Below the pieces are notes generated by a model. The model was not told the origin of the DNA, ran no database searches, and worked only from the letters and a program-made list of their open reading frames with translations. From Microbacterium sp. cx-55 (lineage in GTDB: Bacteria; Actinomycetota; Actinomycetes; Actinomycetales; Microbacteriaceae), in contig NZ_CP088261.1 of NCBI RefSeq assembly GCF_021117345.1, positions 2,604,001 through 2,668,000 of the forward strand: a DNA stretch of 64,000 bases, in the 5' to 3' direction. This document shows positions 1-9,004 of this stretch, in pieces. The position numbers and the translations under genes are program-made. Positions within the stretch are counted from its first letter, which is position 1. Every line of letters begins with the position of its first letter.

Positions 1-1
1 A

Positions 2-619
2 CGCTGGCCGATCATCGTGCTGGCCGTCGTGGGCGTGGCGGCGCTCGCGTTCGCCATCGGACGGTTCTCGCTCTTCTCGAACGGTCCTGCCGTGCCGAAC
101 GCGGCCGACATCGGTTTCGCCCGCGACATGCAGGTGCACCACGATCAAGCCGTGCAGATGGCCATGTCGATCTACCGCGTGACCGAGGACGACGACATCC
201 GCGCTCTGTCCTACGACATCGCGACCGGGCAGGCCGCTCAGCGCGGCGAGATGTTCGATTGGCTCGTGCAGTGGAACGTGCCGCAGTCCGGCGATCTGAT
301 GTCGTGGATGGCGGACTCCGACGAGCACGCCCACTCGGCCGGGTCCGCGGCGACCGAGGACGAGCTCCGTGCGCAGATGGGCATGGCGACGGATGCCGAA
401 CTCGCCGCGCTCGATTCCGCCACCGGCACCCCCGCCGACTGCATGTTCCTCGGCCTGATGATCCGCCACCACCAGGGCGCACTCGAGATGACGGATGCGG
501 TCGCCGATCTCGGCAGCATCCCGCGGGTGCTACAGGTCGCCGAGACCATGGCCACGAACCAGGGCGCGGAGATCGGCGCGATGCAGTCCATCCAGAACCG
601 ATTGGGCTGCGCGGGCTGA
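2..619 (+). CDS. DUF305 domain protein, 5' end outside window
   Basis: The reading frame is open to the first base, so the gene begins upstream; 205 residues are visible. It opens in a hydrophobic segment (about residues 4-22) that is probably an N-terminal membrane anchor, followed by an extracytoplasmic DUF305 domain. The family hallmark His pairs are present: VHHDQAVQMA near the N-terminus and IRHHQGALEM near the C-terminus. DUF305 proteins are helical, His/Met-rich, secreted or anchored, and often found near metal or copper genes; the biochemical role is not established. A GTG at 17 could serve as a start but would cut into the membrane segment, so the longer form is more likely. A metal-related role fits the cation ATPase just downstream on the other strand, but that is only inference. 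Confidence 0.85.
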   Translation, partial: RWPIIVLAVVGVAALAFAIGRFSLFSNGPAVPNAADIGFARDMQVHHDQAVQMAMSIYRVTEDDDIRALSYDIATGQAAQRGEMFDWLVQWNVPQSGDLMSWMADSDEHAHSAGSAATEDELRAQMGMATDAELAALDSATGTPADCMFLGLMIRHHQGALEMTDAVADLGSIPRVLQVAETMATNQGAEIGAMQSIQNRLGCAG

Positions 620-634
620 GGCTAGGGTGGTCGC

Positions 635-1054
635 GTGGCCACCCAGATCGCTCGGCGTCCCCTGCTGGTGACGATCGTCGTCGTCCTGGTCACTCTCAGC
701 GGACTCGCGAACACGGCGCTCGGCATCCTGATCCTGTTGAGCCGGTACGACGTGCCGGCCGATGACGTGTTGTCCGTCTCCCTCATCGGGATCGGCATCA
801 TCCTGTTCGGGCTCCTGACCCTCGCGGTCGCCTCGGGGATGGCGAGGGGCAGCCGATTGTCCCGCCTGCTGCTAACGCTGTACCTCGCAGCGGAGCTCGT
901 TCTGCACGCCGTGGCGATCGCGACGAGCGACGCGTGGGACGCCGTATCGACCGCTCAGATCGTTGTCCAGGTGGCGTTGCTGGTCATCGTCTGGATTCCC
1001 CCGGCGTCCCGCTGGTTCGTCTCTCGAACGGTAGCGGCAGACCCCTACGCATGA
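635..1054 (+). CDS. small hypothetical membrane protein
   Basis: This 139-residue protein starts at a GTG 15 bases after the DUF305 stop, so the two are probably co-transcribed. It is almost entirely hydrophobic, with four predicted membrane helices (about residues 10-32, 45-68, 75-95 and 104-125) and short charged loops. I do not recognise a family. Its 3' end overlaps the convergent P-type ATPase gene by 10 bases. Confidence 0.7.
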   Translation: MATQIARRPLLVTIVVVLVTLSGLANTALGILILLSRYDVPADDVLSVSLIGIGIILFGLLTLAVASGMARGSRLSRLLLTLYLAAELVLHAVAIATSDAWDAVSTAQIVVQVALLVIVWIPPASRWFVSRTVAADPYA

Positions 1055-3488
1055 GCCGTCGCCGTGCGCAGCGCGCGGCGGACGAAGCGGATGTGGAAGA
1101 TCCGCACGATCTCGATCGCACCGATCGCGCCGATCGTGAACGCCGTCAGCGCGTACGCCGCCTCGCGTCCCGGGTCGACGAGGGCGAAGAACTGCACCGA
1201 CAACGGCACGGTGAAGATCGCGGTCAACGCGATGAACATGCCCCCGACGACCAGCACCTTGTAGCGGTTGAGCGGGCGCGACAGGATCGCCAGCACCCAG
1301 ATTCCGACGACGGCGAGGATGATGGTCGCACCGGTTCGCAACTCGTCGACGCCGACCCCGAGCGACTGCGCGACGAGCGTGTATCCCGTGAGCGTGAGCG
1401 CGACGACGATACCGCTCGGGATGGCGAACGACAGGGAACGGCGGAGGAACCCCGGAATGTAGCGGCGCGCGTTGGGCATCAGCGCGAGGAAGAACGCCGG
1501 GATGCCGATCGTGAGCCCGTCGGTGATCGACAGCTGCCGCGGCAGGAACGGGAACTCCAGCACGAGCAGTCCGAACAGCAGCGCGAGCCCCGTCGCGTAC
1601 ACGGTCTTGGTCAGGAACAGCATCGACACGCGCTCGATGTTGGCGATGACCTGGCGACCCTCCGCGACGACGTCGGGAAGGTGCGAGAACCGCCCGTCGA
1701 GCAGCACGATACGGGCGACCGCCTTGGTGGCGGCGGCCCCCGAGTTCATCGCGATCCCCATGTCGGCCGTCTTGATGGCCAGTGCATCGTTCACACCGTC
1801 GCCCGTCATCGCCACGGTATGCCCGCGACTCTGCAGAGCGACCACCATGTCCTTCTTCTGCTCCGGGGTCACCCGACCGAAGACGGTGTGCGCCTCCAAC
1901 ACCGCCGCCATCGCCTCCTGATCGGTCGGCAGGGTGCGCGCGTCGTAGCCCTCGGCGACGTCGAGCCCGACCTCCCGCGCGATCGCAGCGACCGTGCGCG
2001 GATTGTCCCCGGAGATGATCCGCACACCGACGCCCTGGGCGCGGAAGTACGCGAGCGTCTGCGCGGCGTCGTCGCGGACCTGCTCGCGGAAGGTCACGAC
2101 CGCGATCGGGCGGAGGCGGGCGGGCAGGTGCTCCGCATCCGCGTCCTCCTCCGACAACACCGTCGGCGCGTGTCCGAGGACGAGGGTCCGGAGGCCCCGG
2201 GACGCCAGCGTCACCACCTGGGCGCCGAGGTCGGATGCCGCATCCGTCGCGTCGTCGCCGAAGACCATCTCGGGCGCCCCGAGCACCCAGGTGCCGTCGC
2301 CGTCGAACGAGACGGCACTCCATTTGCGGGCAGAGGAGAACGGGATCGTGCGCACCGCAGCGCGGGTCTCATGCACGGGGTAGGCCTCGCGAAGGCTCCG
2401 CGCCGTCGCGTTCGCGTCGGGAGCCGCCGCGTACCACGCGAGCGCGTCACGCCATCCGCCCACCTCACCCGGCAGTGCGTGCACATCGTCGTAGGCGATC
2501 TCGCCCACGGTGAGGGTCCCGGTCTTATCGAGGCAGATCACATCGACGCGGGCCAAGCCCTCGACGGCGGGAAGCTCGTTGACGAGCACCTGCTTCGCGG
2601 CGAGCTCGCCGCACCGACCGCGAAGGCGATCGACGTCATCAGCACGAGTCCGAGCGGGATCATCGCGGTCAGCGAGGCGATCGTATTGACGACCGCCTGC
2701 ACCCAGCGTCCTTCACCGAAGATCGTCGCCCAGCCTCCCGTCACCATGACCTGGGCGTTGAGCACGAGCAGGCCGATCGGCCCGATGCCCCAGCTCACCC
2801 ATTTCAGGACCCGATTGAGACTCGAACGCAGCTCGCTCGACACCAGCGAGAACCGCTTCGCCTCCCCCTGGAACCGGTTGGCGTACGAATCCGCCCCCAC
2901 TCGGGTGACAATGGCGTCCCCTTCGCCACCGACCACGACCGAGCCCGAGAGCGCCTCATCGGACGGCTTCTTGTCGACCGCATCTGCCTCGCCCGTCAGC
3001 ATCGACTCGTCGATCTGCAGTCCGCGGGAGGTGACGACGACCGCGTCGGCGGCGACCTGGTCTCCGGCGCGCAGCACCAGGACGTCATCCTGCACCACCT
3101 CCACCGGAGCGATCTCGACCTCGATGCCGTCCCGGCGGACCCGTGCCTGCGCGGCGTTCAGAAGCGCGAGCTTGTCGAGTGCCGACTTCGCCCGGAACTC
3201 TTGGACGGTGCCGATGATCGCGTTGGCGAAGGCCGCGAGGCCGAACAGCGCATCCTGCCAGCGCCCGACGAGCAGCAGGATGAGAAAGCACCCGCCGACG
3301 ATGCCGTTGAAGAGCGTGAACACGTTCGCCCGCACGATGCTGCCGACGCTGCGGCTCGTGTCGGCGACGTAGGCATTGTCGCGGTCGTCGGTCTTGCGTT
3401 CCGCGACCTGCGCGGCGGTGAGACCGATTGCCGGGTCGACCTTCGGGGATCGATCGGTCGCGTCCGCCACTGCATCCCCCGCGTTCAT
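1045..3488 (-). pseudogene. CtpE-like cation P-type ATPase split by a frameshift
   Basis: Two overlapping minus-strand frames (3488 to 2538, and 2589 to 1045) together make one P-type ATPase of about 810 residues. The upstream part has the N-terminal and actuator regions (LTGEAD) and the M4 helix (IPLGLVLMTSIAFAVGA). The downstream part has the phosphorylation motif DKTGTLT, the hinge TGDGVNDALAIKTADMG and the C-terminal membrane helices. Layout and sequence resemble actinobacterial CtpE, a plasma-membrane Ca2+/cation ATPase. Continuity is lost at about 2600-2612: adding one base after GCGGC would restore VGAAELAAKQVLVNELPAVE. The break lies in a perfect 16-bp palindrome, so an assembly or sequencing indel is as likely as a true mutation. 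If real, the protein is inactive because the phosphorylation domain is lost. Confidence 0.85.
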
Positions 3489-3555
3489 AGGCTCACTGTA
3501 ACGATGGCCGCATACGCGCGTCGCGCGGGCAAACAGTTCCGTCCGACCTGCTCGG

Positions 3556-4791
3556 TCAGAGCGACCGGATCTCTCCGCGCTTCATCTCCCACGACTGTGG
3601 GGCGAGCCAGGCGCGCGCGGCGACCACCAGGGCATCGACGCCGCGGGCGAGCGTCGGTTCGATGATGGGCGCGAAGTGCGGCGAGTGGTTAGATGGCACG
3701 TCGCTGTCGAGCGTGCCCGCGGCGGCCGCAGCCATGTACAACGCGGCGTCCGCTCCACCGAGGATCCAGTAGACGAGGGGCGCCTGCGCCGCCGCGGCCA
3801 GGATGCCGACGTCCTCGCTGCCGCTGACCGCCCCCGGTGCCAGTACGCTGGCGTCGCCGAACGCCGCGCGGAATGCCGCGTTCGTGCGCGCCGTCCCGTC
3901 GGGGTCGTTGACCATCACGGGAAACGACTGTGCGTAGTGGATGCGCGGCTCGGGCGCACCGGAAACGGCGGCTTCGCCGCGCACGATGCGCTCGATCGCC
4001 TCGATGATGCGGATACGCACCGGCTCGCTGAAGGCGCGCACGGTGAGACCGAGACTCGCCGTGTCGGGGATGATGTTGTTCTTCGTGCCCGCGGAGATAC
4101 GCCCCACAGTGACCACCGCTGTCTCCTGCGGCGCTACCTCACGAGCGACGATGGTCTGCAGGCGGAGCACGATGGACGCGGCGAGCACGATCGGATCGAT
4201 GGTCGTCTCCGGGCGGGATCCATGCCCGCCGCGCCCGTAGACCGTGATGTCGATGCTGTTCGCCCCCGCGAAGGCCGGACCCGAATGGGCGCCGACCACA
4301 CCGGCGGGGGCCGGACCCACGTGCTGACCGAGGACCACGTCCGGTAGGGGCACCTTCTCGTAGAGGCCGTCATCGATCATCGCCTGCGCGCCGTCGCCGC
4401 TCTCTTCGGCGGGCTGGAACAGGGCGATCACCGTCCCTGACCACTCGTGTCGGGTCTGTGCGAGTCGATCGGCCGCACCGATCAGAGCCGCGACGTGCAC
4501 GTCGTGGCCGCACGCGTGCATCATGCCCTCGACCGTGCTGGCGTAATCCAGGCCGGTGTCCTCGTGCACCGGAAGCGCATCCATGTCCGCGCGAATCAGA
4601 ACGGTCGGGCCTTCGCCATTGCGAAGCACTCCCACGACGCCCGTCCGGCCGACTCTCTCGATGACCTCGTAGCCGGAGTATCGGAGACAGGCCGCCGCGA
4701 CGCCCGCCGTGCGCGTCTCTTCGAACGCCGGTTCCGGATGGCGATGCAGATCGCGGTAGAGGTCGGCCAGGGGCGCGGCGAAGTCGGTCAT
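3556..4791 (-). CDS. M20-family metal-dependent amidohydrolase
   Basis: A 411-residue peptidase M20 / IAL-family amidohydrolase, related to hippurate hydrolase and N-acyl-amino-acid deacylases; these remove acyl groups from amino-acid amides using a dimetal centre. Visible metal-site motifs are RADMDALPVHE, the HACGHDVH block, QPAEESGDGA (catalytic Glu pair) and a C-terminal SNHSPHF with the last metal His. A lid/dimerisation domain lies between (GRGGHGSRPE). I chose the ATG at 4791 (MTDFAAPL); an in-frame ATG at 4866 adds 25 residues not typical of the family. It follows the ABC-transporter operon on the same strand but a strong hairpin (4941-4979) separates them, so it is probably transcribed alone. 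The substrate cannot be read from sequence. Confidence 0.88.
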   Translation of the reverse strand: MTDFAAPLADLYRDLHRHPEPAFEETRTAGVAAACLRYSGYEVIERVGRTGVVGVLRNGEGPTVLIRADMDALPVHEDTGLDYASTVEGMMHACGHDVHVAALIGAADRLAQTRHEWSGTVIALFQPAEESGDGAQAMIDDGLYEKVPLPDVVLGQHVGPAPAGVVGAHSGPAFAGANSIDITVYGRGGHGSRPETTIDPIVLAASIVLRLQTIVAREVAPQETAVVTVGRISAGTKNNIIPDTASLGLTVRAFSEPVRIRIIEAIERIVRGEAAVSGAPEPRIHYAQSFPVMVNDPDGTARTNAAFRAAFGDASVLAPGAVSGSEDVGILAAAAQAPLVYWILGGADAALYMAAAAAGTLDSDVPSNHSPHFAPIIEPTLARGVDALVVAARAWLAPQSWEMKRGEIRSL

Positions 4792-4940
4792 CTGCTCAGT
4801 CTCCCGCACAGTCGTCCTGATGCTCGGGAGCGGAACGACGACCGCGGGACGAGCGCTTCGGGACATCCACTCACGCTGTCACGTTCATCGCCTGCGTTCG
4901 ATCGCCGCGAGACGTCGTCTCGACGCGCCGCCACATACGC

Positions 4941-4979
4941 GTCGCGCGGGAGGCACCGGATGGTGCACTCCCGCGCGAC
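4941..4979 (-). terminator. terminator hairpin of the sugar ABC operon
   Basis: GTCGCGCGGGAG at 4941-4952 pairs with CTCCCGCGCGAC at 4968-4979. An inner GCACC/GGTGC pair extends the stem to about 17 bp with one bulged base and a GGAT loop. It lies 22 bases past the stop of the last permease gene. There is no clear U-tract, as is common for actinobacterial terminators. Confidence 0.7.
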
Positions 4980-5000
4980 GAGTACTGCGGATGCGGCGGA

Positions 5001-5981
5001 TCAGCCCTTCGTCGCCCCAGCCAGAAGGCCCCGGACGAAGAACCTCTGCAGCGCGAAGAAGACGATCAACGGCACGATGATCGAGATGAACGCGCCCGCG
5101 GACTGCAGGTACCAGCGGTCGCCCCACGAGCCCGACAGCGAGTTCAACGTCTGCGTCAGCGGCAACGACGACGATGGCGCGAAGATCGTCGCCACGAGCA
5201 GGTCGTTCCACACCCAGAGGAACTGGAAGATCGCGAACGAAGCGATTGCCGGCATGGCCAGCGGCAGGATCATCCGGAAGAAGATCTGTCCGTGCCCGGC
5301 ACCGTCGACCCGCGCGGCTTCGATGACCTCGCTCGGGATCTCCGCGATGAAGTTGTGCAGCAGGAAGATCGCGAGCGGCAGCGCGAAGATCGCGTGTGCG
5401 ATCCAGACGGTCGCGAACGAGTGGTCCACATCGCGCAGCTCGAAGCCCGGGAAGACCCCGACGCCGTTGATCTCGAGTCCGCGCGAGAACAGCGTCAGCA
5501 GCGGCACGAGAGCCATCTGGATCGGAACGATCTGCAGCGCGAAGACGAAGACGAAGAGCAGATTCTTGCCCTTGAAGTCGATCCACGCGAACGCGTAAGC
5601 GGCCAGGGACGCGAGCGCGATCGGGATGATCGTGGCCGGAATAGCGATGGCCAGCGAGTTGATGAACGACTGACCGAGGGTCAGCGCCGTTCCCCCGGAG
5701 GTCAACGCGTCCGCGTAGTTCTGCAGGGTGAAGCTCGGGTTGGTGAAGACCGTCCACCAGCCCGAGGTCTGCGAGTCGGAGCCGGGTCGGAACGACGTCA
5801 CGAACAACCCGAAGGTCGGGATGGTCCAGAAGATCGCGATGATGACCGCGATGATCGTGGCGGTCTTGGACGTGAGCTTCTTCTGGGCGATGTTCTCGCT
5901 GCGACGCGTGTCTCGCGCCGTCTTGCGGGTGGCTCGACGATCGAATGCCGGGGGCGTCTCGGCCGGAGCGATGGCGCTCAT
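5001..5981 (-). CDS. sugar ABC transporter permease, MalG type
   Basis: A 326-residue inner-membrane permease of the CUT1 carbohydrate ABC family, the second permease of the complex. After a charged N-terminus of about 40 residues there are six membrane helices. The cytoplasmic EAA loop that docks the ATPase is clear (EAARVDGAGHGQIFFRMILP). The extended periplasmic loop between the first helices and the overall sequence resemble alpha-glucoside (AglG-like) permeases. Its ATG overlaps the stop of the upstream permease gene (ATGA), so the two are translationally coupled. No ATPase gene is nearby; actinobacterial CUT1 systems usually share a distant MsiK-type ATPase. Confidence 0.92.
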   Translation of the reverse strand: MSAIAPAETPPAFDRRATRKTARDTRRSENIAQKKLTSKTATIIAVIIAIFWTIPTFGLFVTSFRPGSDSQTSGWWTVFTNPSFTLQNYADALTSGGTALTLGQSFINSLAIAIPATIIPIALASLAAYAFAWIDFKGKNLLFVFVFALQIVPIQMALVPLLTLFSRGLEINGVGVFPGFELRDVDHSFATVWIAHAIFALPLAIFLLHNFIAEIPSEVIEAARVDGAGHGQIFFRMILPLAMPAIASFAIFQFLWVWNDLLVATIFAPSSSLPLTQTLNSLSGSWGDRWYLQSAGAFISIIVPLIVFFALQRFFVRGLLAGATKG

Positions 5982-7315
5982 CGGATCTCCCTTTGCTGGC
6001 GCAGCTGACGCGCGTTGTAGATGATCAGCGGCAGAACGAACAGGAACAGCACGACGGCGAGCGCGGACGAGTGCCCGTAGCTCTGGAACCGCTGCTGCTG
6101 GTTGACCATCTCGAAACCGAGGACGGAGGTGTTCGAGCGACCACCGGTCATCACGGCGACGATGTCGTAGACCTTCAGCGAAGCGATGGTGATCGTGGTC
6201 AGCACGACGATCAACGAGGCGCGGATGCCGGGAACGGTGACGTTGCGGAACCGCTGCCAGGGGCTCGCGCCGTCGAGCTGCGCCGCCTCGAGCTGTTCGG
6301 TGGGAACAGCCTTGATCGCGGCCGACAGGATGACCATCGCGAACCCGGTCTGGGTCCAGATGAACACCGCGAGCAGGGCGAACGTGTTCAGCAGCGGCTG
6401 CGCGTCCAGCCAGCCGACCGGCTGCCCGCCGAACATCGTGACGATCGCGTTCAGCAGACCAATCTGCTCGCCCTGACGGTAGTCGTAGACGAACTTCCAG
6501 ATGATGCCGGCGCCGACGAACGAGATCGCGACGGGCATGAACACGAGCACCTTCAGGATCTTCTCGCCGCGGGCGCGGTCGATGAAGGCCGCGTAGGCGA
6601 GGCCGATGACGGTCGAGAGCGTCGGGGCGAACAGCGCCCAGATGATCGTGTTGACGACCGACCAGAAGCCCTCGGGGTTCGTGAAGGTCCAGATGTAGTT
6701 GTCGAGGCCGACGAACGTGTCACCCGTCTTGTCGAAGAACGACGAGAAGATGGTCGAGATCGCCGGGTACACGAGCCCGAGGAGCAGCATCAGCAGCGCG
6801 GGTGCCAGGAACACGACGAGCTGGAACACGTAGCCCGAGCCCTCGCGCGAGCGGTAGTCCGCGAAGAACAGCAGCGCGCCGACGCCGAGCGCGATCGCCA
6901 CGACGTAGAGCAGCGCGTTTTGGTACGGCCGCAGCAGCATGAACGCCAGCACCGGGATGACGAAGCAGGCGGCCAGACGCAGCCACATGTAGCCCTTGCC
7001 GCGGCGCGGTGCGAACTCGATGAGAAGCAGCACCACACCGACGACGATGCCGAACACCACGACGATGATCGGGATCTGCACCAGCGGGTTCAGGTTGCCG
7101 ATCCAGGTGAAGAAGCTGTTGAGCGAGAATCCCAGCGAGGTCGGCCGGGCGTCGTCCACGGGCGTGCTCATCAAGAGCAGGACGAGGGCGATGAGCGCGA
7201 TCGCTGCGGCGGCGAGGGCGACGATGCCCGTCGTGCGGCGCGAACGCGCGGAAGCGGGGGGTGCGAGCGCGTCGTCGGGAACGACGTGCGGCTCCTTCGT
7301 GGTGGTCTGCGACAT
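5978..7315 (-). CDS. sugar ABC transporter permease, MalF type
   Basis: A 445-residue permease, longer than the usual 290-310 because extra N-terminal membrane helices (about residues 20-160) precede the standard six-helix core, as in MalF/AglF-like proteins. The EAA loop is EAAQLDGASPWQRFRNVTVP. I chose the ATG at 7315 (MSQTTTKEP); an ATG 12 codons upstream gives a less plausible leader and falls inside the preceding hairpin. The gene sits between the binding-protein gene and the second permease; a hairpin at 7348-7382 separates it from the binding-protein gene. It should form the heterodimeric channel with the MalG-type partner. Confidence 0.92.
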   Translation of the reverse strand: MSQTTTKEPHVVPDDALAPPASARSRRTTGIVALAAAAIALIALVLLLMSTPVDDARPTSLGFSLNSFFTWIGNLNPLVQIPIIVVVFGIVVGVVLLLIEFAPRRGKGYMWLRLAACFVIPVLAFMLLRPYQNALLYVVAIALGVGALLFFADYRSREGSGYVFQLVVFLAPALLMLLLGLVYPAISTIFSSFFDKTGDTFVGLDNYIWTFTNPEGFWSVVNTIIWALFAPTLSTVIGLAYAAFIDRARGEKILKVLVFMPVAISFVGAGIIWKFVYDYRQGEQIGLLNAIVTMFGGQPVGWLDAQPLLNTFALLAVFIWTQTGFAMVILSAAIKAVPTEQLEAAQLDGASPWQRFRNVTVPGIRASLIVVLTTITIASLKVYDIVAVMTGGRSNTSVLGFEMVNQQQRFQSYGHSSALAVVLFLFVLPLIIYNARQLRQQREIR

Positions 7316-7347
7316 CACTGTCCTATCTCTCCGGCTGAGGGGTGCAG

Positions 7348-7382
7348 GCACGGGGGCCGCTCGTATCGAGCGACCCCCGTGC
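7348..7382 (-). other. intercistronic hairpin between binding protein and permease
   Basis: GCACGGGGG at 7348-7356 pairs with CCCCCGTGC at 7374-7382. After a C/A mismatch, CGCTCG pairs with CGAGCG, leaving a three-base loop. It sits between the binding-protein stop (7400) and the permease start (7315). Such hairpins usually act as partial terminators or mRNA-protecting structures that keep binding protein in excess over permeases; that role is inferred here. Confidence 0.7.
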
Positions 7383-7399
7383 GGCGCAGCCCGGGTGGG

Positions 7400-8728
7400 C
7401 TAGTTCTCGTATCCCGCCTGGATGTCACTCAGGACCTGGTCGGTCGGGCGACCGTCGATCCAGTTGACCATGCCCTTCCAGAACGAACCGTTACCGACCG
7501 TGGCCGGCATCAGGTCCGAGGCGTCGAAGCGAACGACGGTGCTCGGGTCCTGGAGGATCGTCATGGCGTCGGTCAGGAACTCGCTCGATGCGAGCGACGG
7601 GTCGGCGCCCTTGTTGGCCGAGATGACCCCGCCGAGCTCGACACGAGCGTCAGCGAACTCCGGCGTCGACATGAACTCGAGCACCTTCTGCACGGCCTCC
7701 GAGTCGGAGAACGCGGTGACGAACTCGCCACCGGCTTCGACGTAGGTCTCGCCATCGGCCGTGATGCCCGGGAGCAGGAAGGCGTAGACGTCGCCGTCGG
7801 GGGCAATCGTCGGGGCCTCACCGGATGCGGTCTTCGCCTCGAGGAAGTTCGCCGAGAGGAAGGACGCCTGGTGCGTCAGAGCGCAGCGACCGTCCGCGAC
7901 GGCGGCGGCGACGTCACCGAACGCGGTCGAGTTGATGCTCTTCACATCGCCGTAGCCCGCGTTCACGAAGTCCGGGTTAAGGAGGATGTCGCCGACCGAG
8001 TCGAAGGCATCCTTGATCTTCGAGTCGGTGAACGGCACGTCGCCGGCTACCCAGTCGTCGTACACGTCGGCGCCGGACTGACGCAGCACGAGGTCTTCGA
8101 TCCAGTCCGTGCCCGGCCAGCCGGACGCGGCGTCGGACGAGAAGCCGGCGCACCACGGGGCGGCGCCGGTCGTGTCGCGGATGGTCTGCGTGAGCGTCAG
8201 CAGGTCGTCCCAGGTCTTCGGAACTTCGACACCCCACTCGGCGAAGCTCTTCGGGGAGTACCAGACGTATCCCTTGACGTTGGCGAGCATCGGCGCGGCG
8301 TAGAACGTGTCGTCGACGGTGCCGTAGCTCTTCCAGTCGGCCGACCAGTTCGCGTCGACGTTCGACTCGACAGCCTCGGGCGCGGCCTGGACCTCGCCCG
8401 TGTCGACGAGCGCCTTCAGCAGACCCGGCTGCGGAACGATGGCGATGTCGGGAGCAGAACCACCGGTCACCTTGGTGACGATGTTGCCCTCGAAGCTCTT
8501 GTCACCGGTGTATTCGACCTTGATACCGGTGTCTTCGGTGAACTGCGTGAACGAGGCGTTCAGGTCGTCTGCCTCGACACCCGTGATCCCTCCGGAGATC
8601 TGGACGGTCTGCCCCTCGACCGATCCACTGTCGCTGGAGCCGCCCTCCGCACAACCGGCGAGTGCGAGTCCCGCAACCCCCAGCAGCGCGATCGGTGCGA
8701 CCAGGCGGCGTCGCTGCGATCTGATCAT
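7400..8728 (-). CDS. sugar-binding lipoprotein of ABC transporter
   Basis: A 442-residue extracellular solute-binding protein (family 1), lipid-anchored outside the membrane. It has an RRR-containing signal peptide and the lipobox LALAGC (Cys about residue 25), then a Ser/Gly-rich tether. The mature part has typical CUT1 features (GGSAPDIAIVPQPG, the KSFAEWGVEVPKTWDDLL block and WPGTDWIEDLVL), closest in style to alpha-glucoside-type binding proteins. I chose the ATG at 8728 because an AGGAGG Shine-Dalgarno sits 7-8 bases upstream; the longer frame has no signal peptide. First gene of the operon, divergent from the LacI regulator. The ligand is undetermined: the operators point to cello- or alpha-gluco-oligosaccharides, and no glycosidase is next to it. 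Confidence 0.93.
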   Translation of the reverse strand: MIRSQRRRLVAPIALLGVAGLALAGCAEGGSSDSGSVEGQTVQISGGITGVEADDLNASFTQFTEDTGIKVEYTGDKSFEGNIVTKVTGGSAPDIAIVPQPGLLKALVDTGEVQAAPEAVESNVDANWSADWKSYGTVDDTFYAAPMLANVKGYVWYSPKSFAEWGVEVPKTWDDLLTLTQTIRDTTGAAPWCAGFSSDAASGWPGTDWIEDLVLRQSGADVYDDWVAGDVPFTDSKIKDAFDSVGDILLNPDFVNAGYGDVKSINSTAFGDVAAAVADGRCALTHQASFLSANFLEAKTASGEAPTIAPDGDVYAFLLPGITADGETYVEAGGEFVTAFSDSEAVQKVLEFMSTPEFADARVELGGVISANKGADPSLASSEFLTDAMTILQDPSTVVRFDASDLMPATVGNGSFWKGMVNWIDGRPTDQVLSDIQAGYEN

Positions 8729-8785
8729 GTGATTCCTCCTCTTCGAGTACGCGCATGCTCCTTGCACCCACGCATCCGGCTCCTC

Positions 8786-8832
8786 AGGAACCGATTCCAG
8801 GCAAACGTAAACCAATCTGACAGACAACACAA
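8786..8832 (-). promoter_or_regulatory. promoter of sugar ABC operon with LacI-type operator at +1
   Basis: On the minus strand a -35 TTGTGT (8827-8832) and -10 TACGTT (8804-8809) are separated by 17 bases. Just downstream, where transcription should start, 8786-8799 reads AGGAACCGATTCCA. This matches the general LacI-family operator TGNAANCGNTTNCA at all but the first base. The position suits repression by blocking initiation. Confidence 0.6.
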
Positions 8833-8864
8833 TGTCGCCGCATCACAACTCGGTAAAGCTGCGA

Positions 8865-8909
8865 TGGGAGCGCTCCCTCGCCTCCGACCTGGGAATGGGA
8901 GCGCTCCCT
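8865..8909. promoter_or_regulatory. pair of TGGGAGCGCTCCCT operators
   Basis: TGGGAGCGCTCCCT occurs at 8865-8878 and again at 8896-8909, exactly 31 bp apart (about three helical turns). Each contains the perfect palindrome GGGAGCGCTCCC. It differs by one base from TGGGAGCGCTCCCA, the known operator of CebR/CelR-type LacI regulators of cellobiose uptake in actinomycetes. Both lie between the divergent binding-protein and lacI-type genes. Confidence 0.75.
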
Positions 8910-8925
8910 CAATGCATTTCGTATG

Positions 8926-8939
8926 TGGAACCGGTTTCA
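8926..8939. promoter_or_regulatory. second LacI-type operator upstream of regulator gene
   Basis: TGGAACCGGTTTCA fits the LacI-family consensus TGNAANCGNTTNCA at every defined position. It lies about 20 bp upstream of a possible -10 (TACGAT, 8961-8966) for the regulator gene, suggesting autoregulation. It forms a pair with the similar site at 8786-8799. Confidence 0.55.
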
Positions 8940-9004
8940 TCTTTTTCGGCCGACTCGTACTACGATGACTGCGGACCCGAGCCCATCAAGGAAGAGGGGT
9001 GGTG

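Noticed and set aside
2538..2612. Programmed ribosomal frameshift in the P-type ATPase
   Set aside because: No slippery heptamer or downstream pseudoknot; the palindrome and the family's single-frame genes fit an indel better.
934..3372. 812-codon plus-strand open frame opposite the P-type ATPase
   Set aside because: Arg/Asp/His-rich translation without domains, caused by high GC on the antisense of a real gene.
5945..8968. 1007-codon plus-strand frame opposite the ABC transporter operon
   Set aside because: It lies antisense to three well-supported transporter genes and has no recognisable domain.
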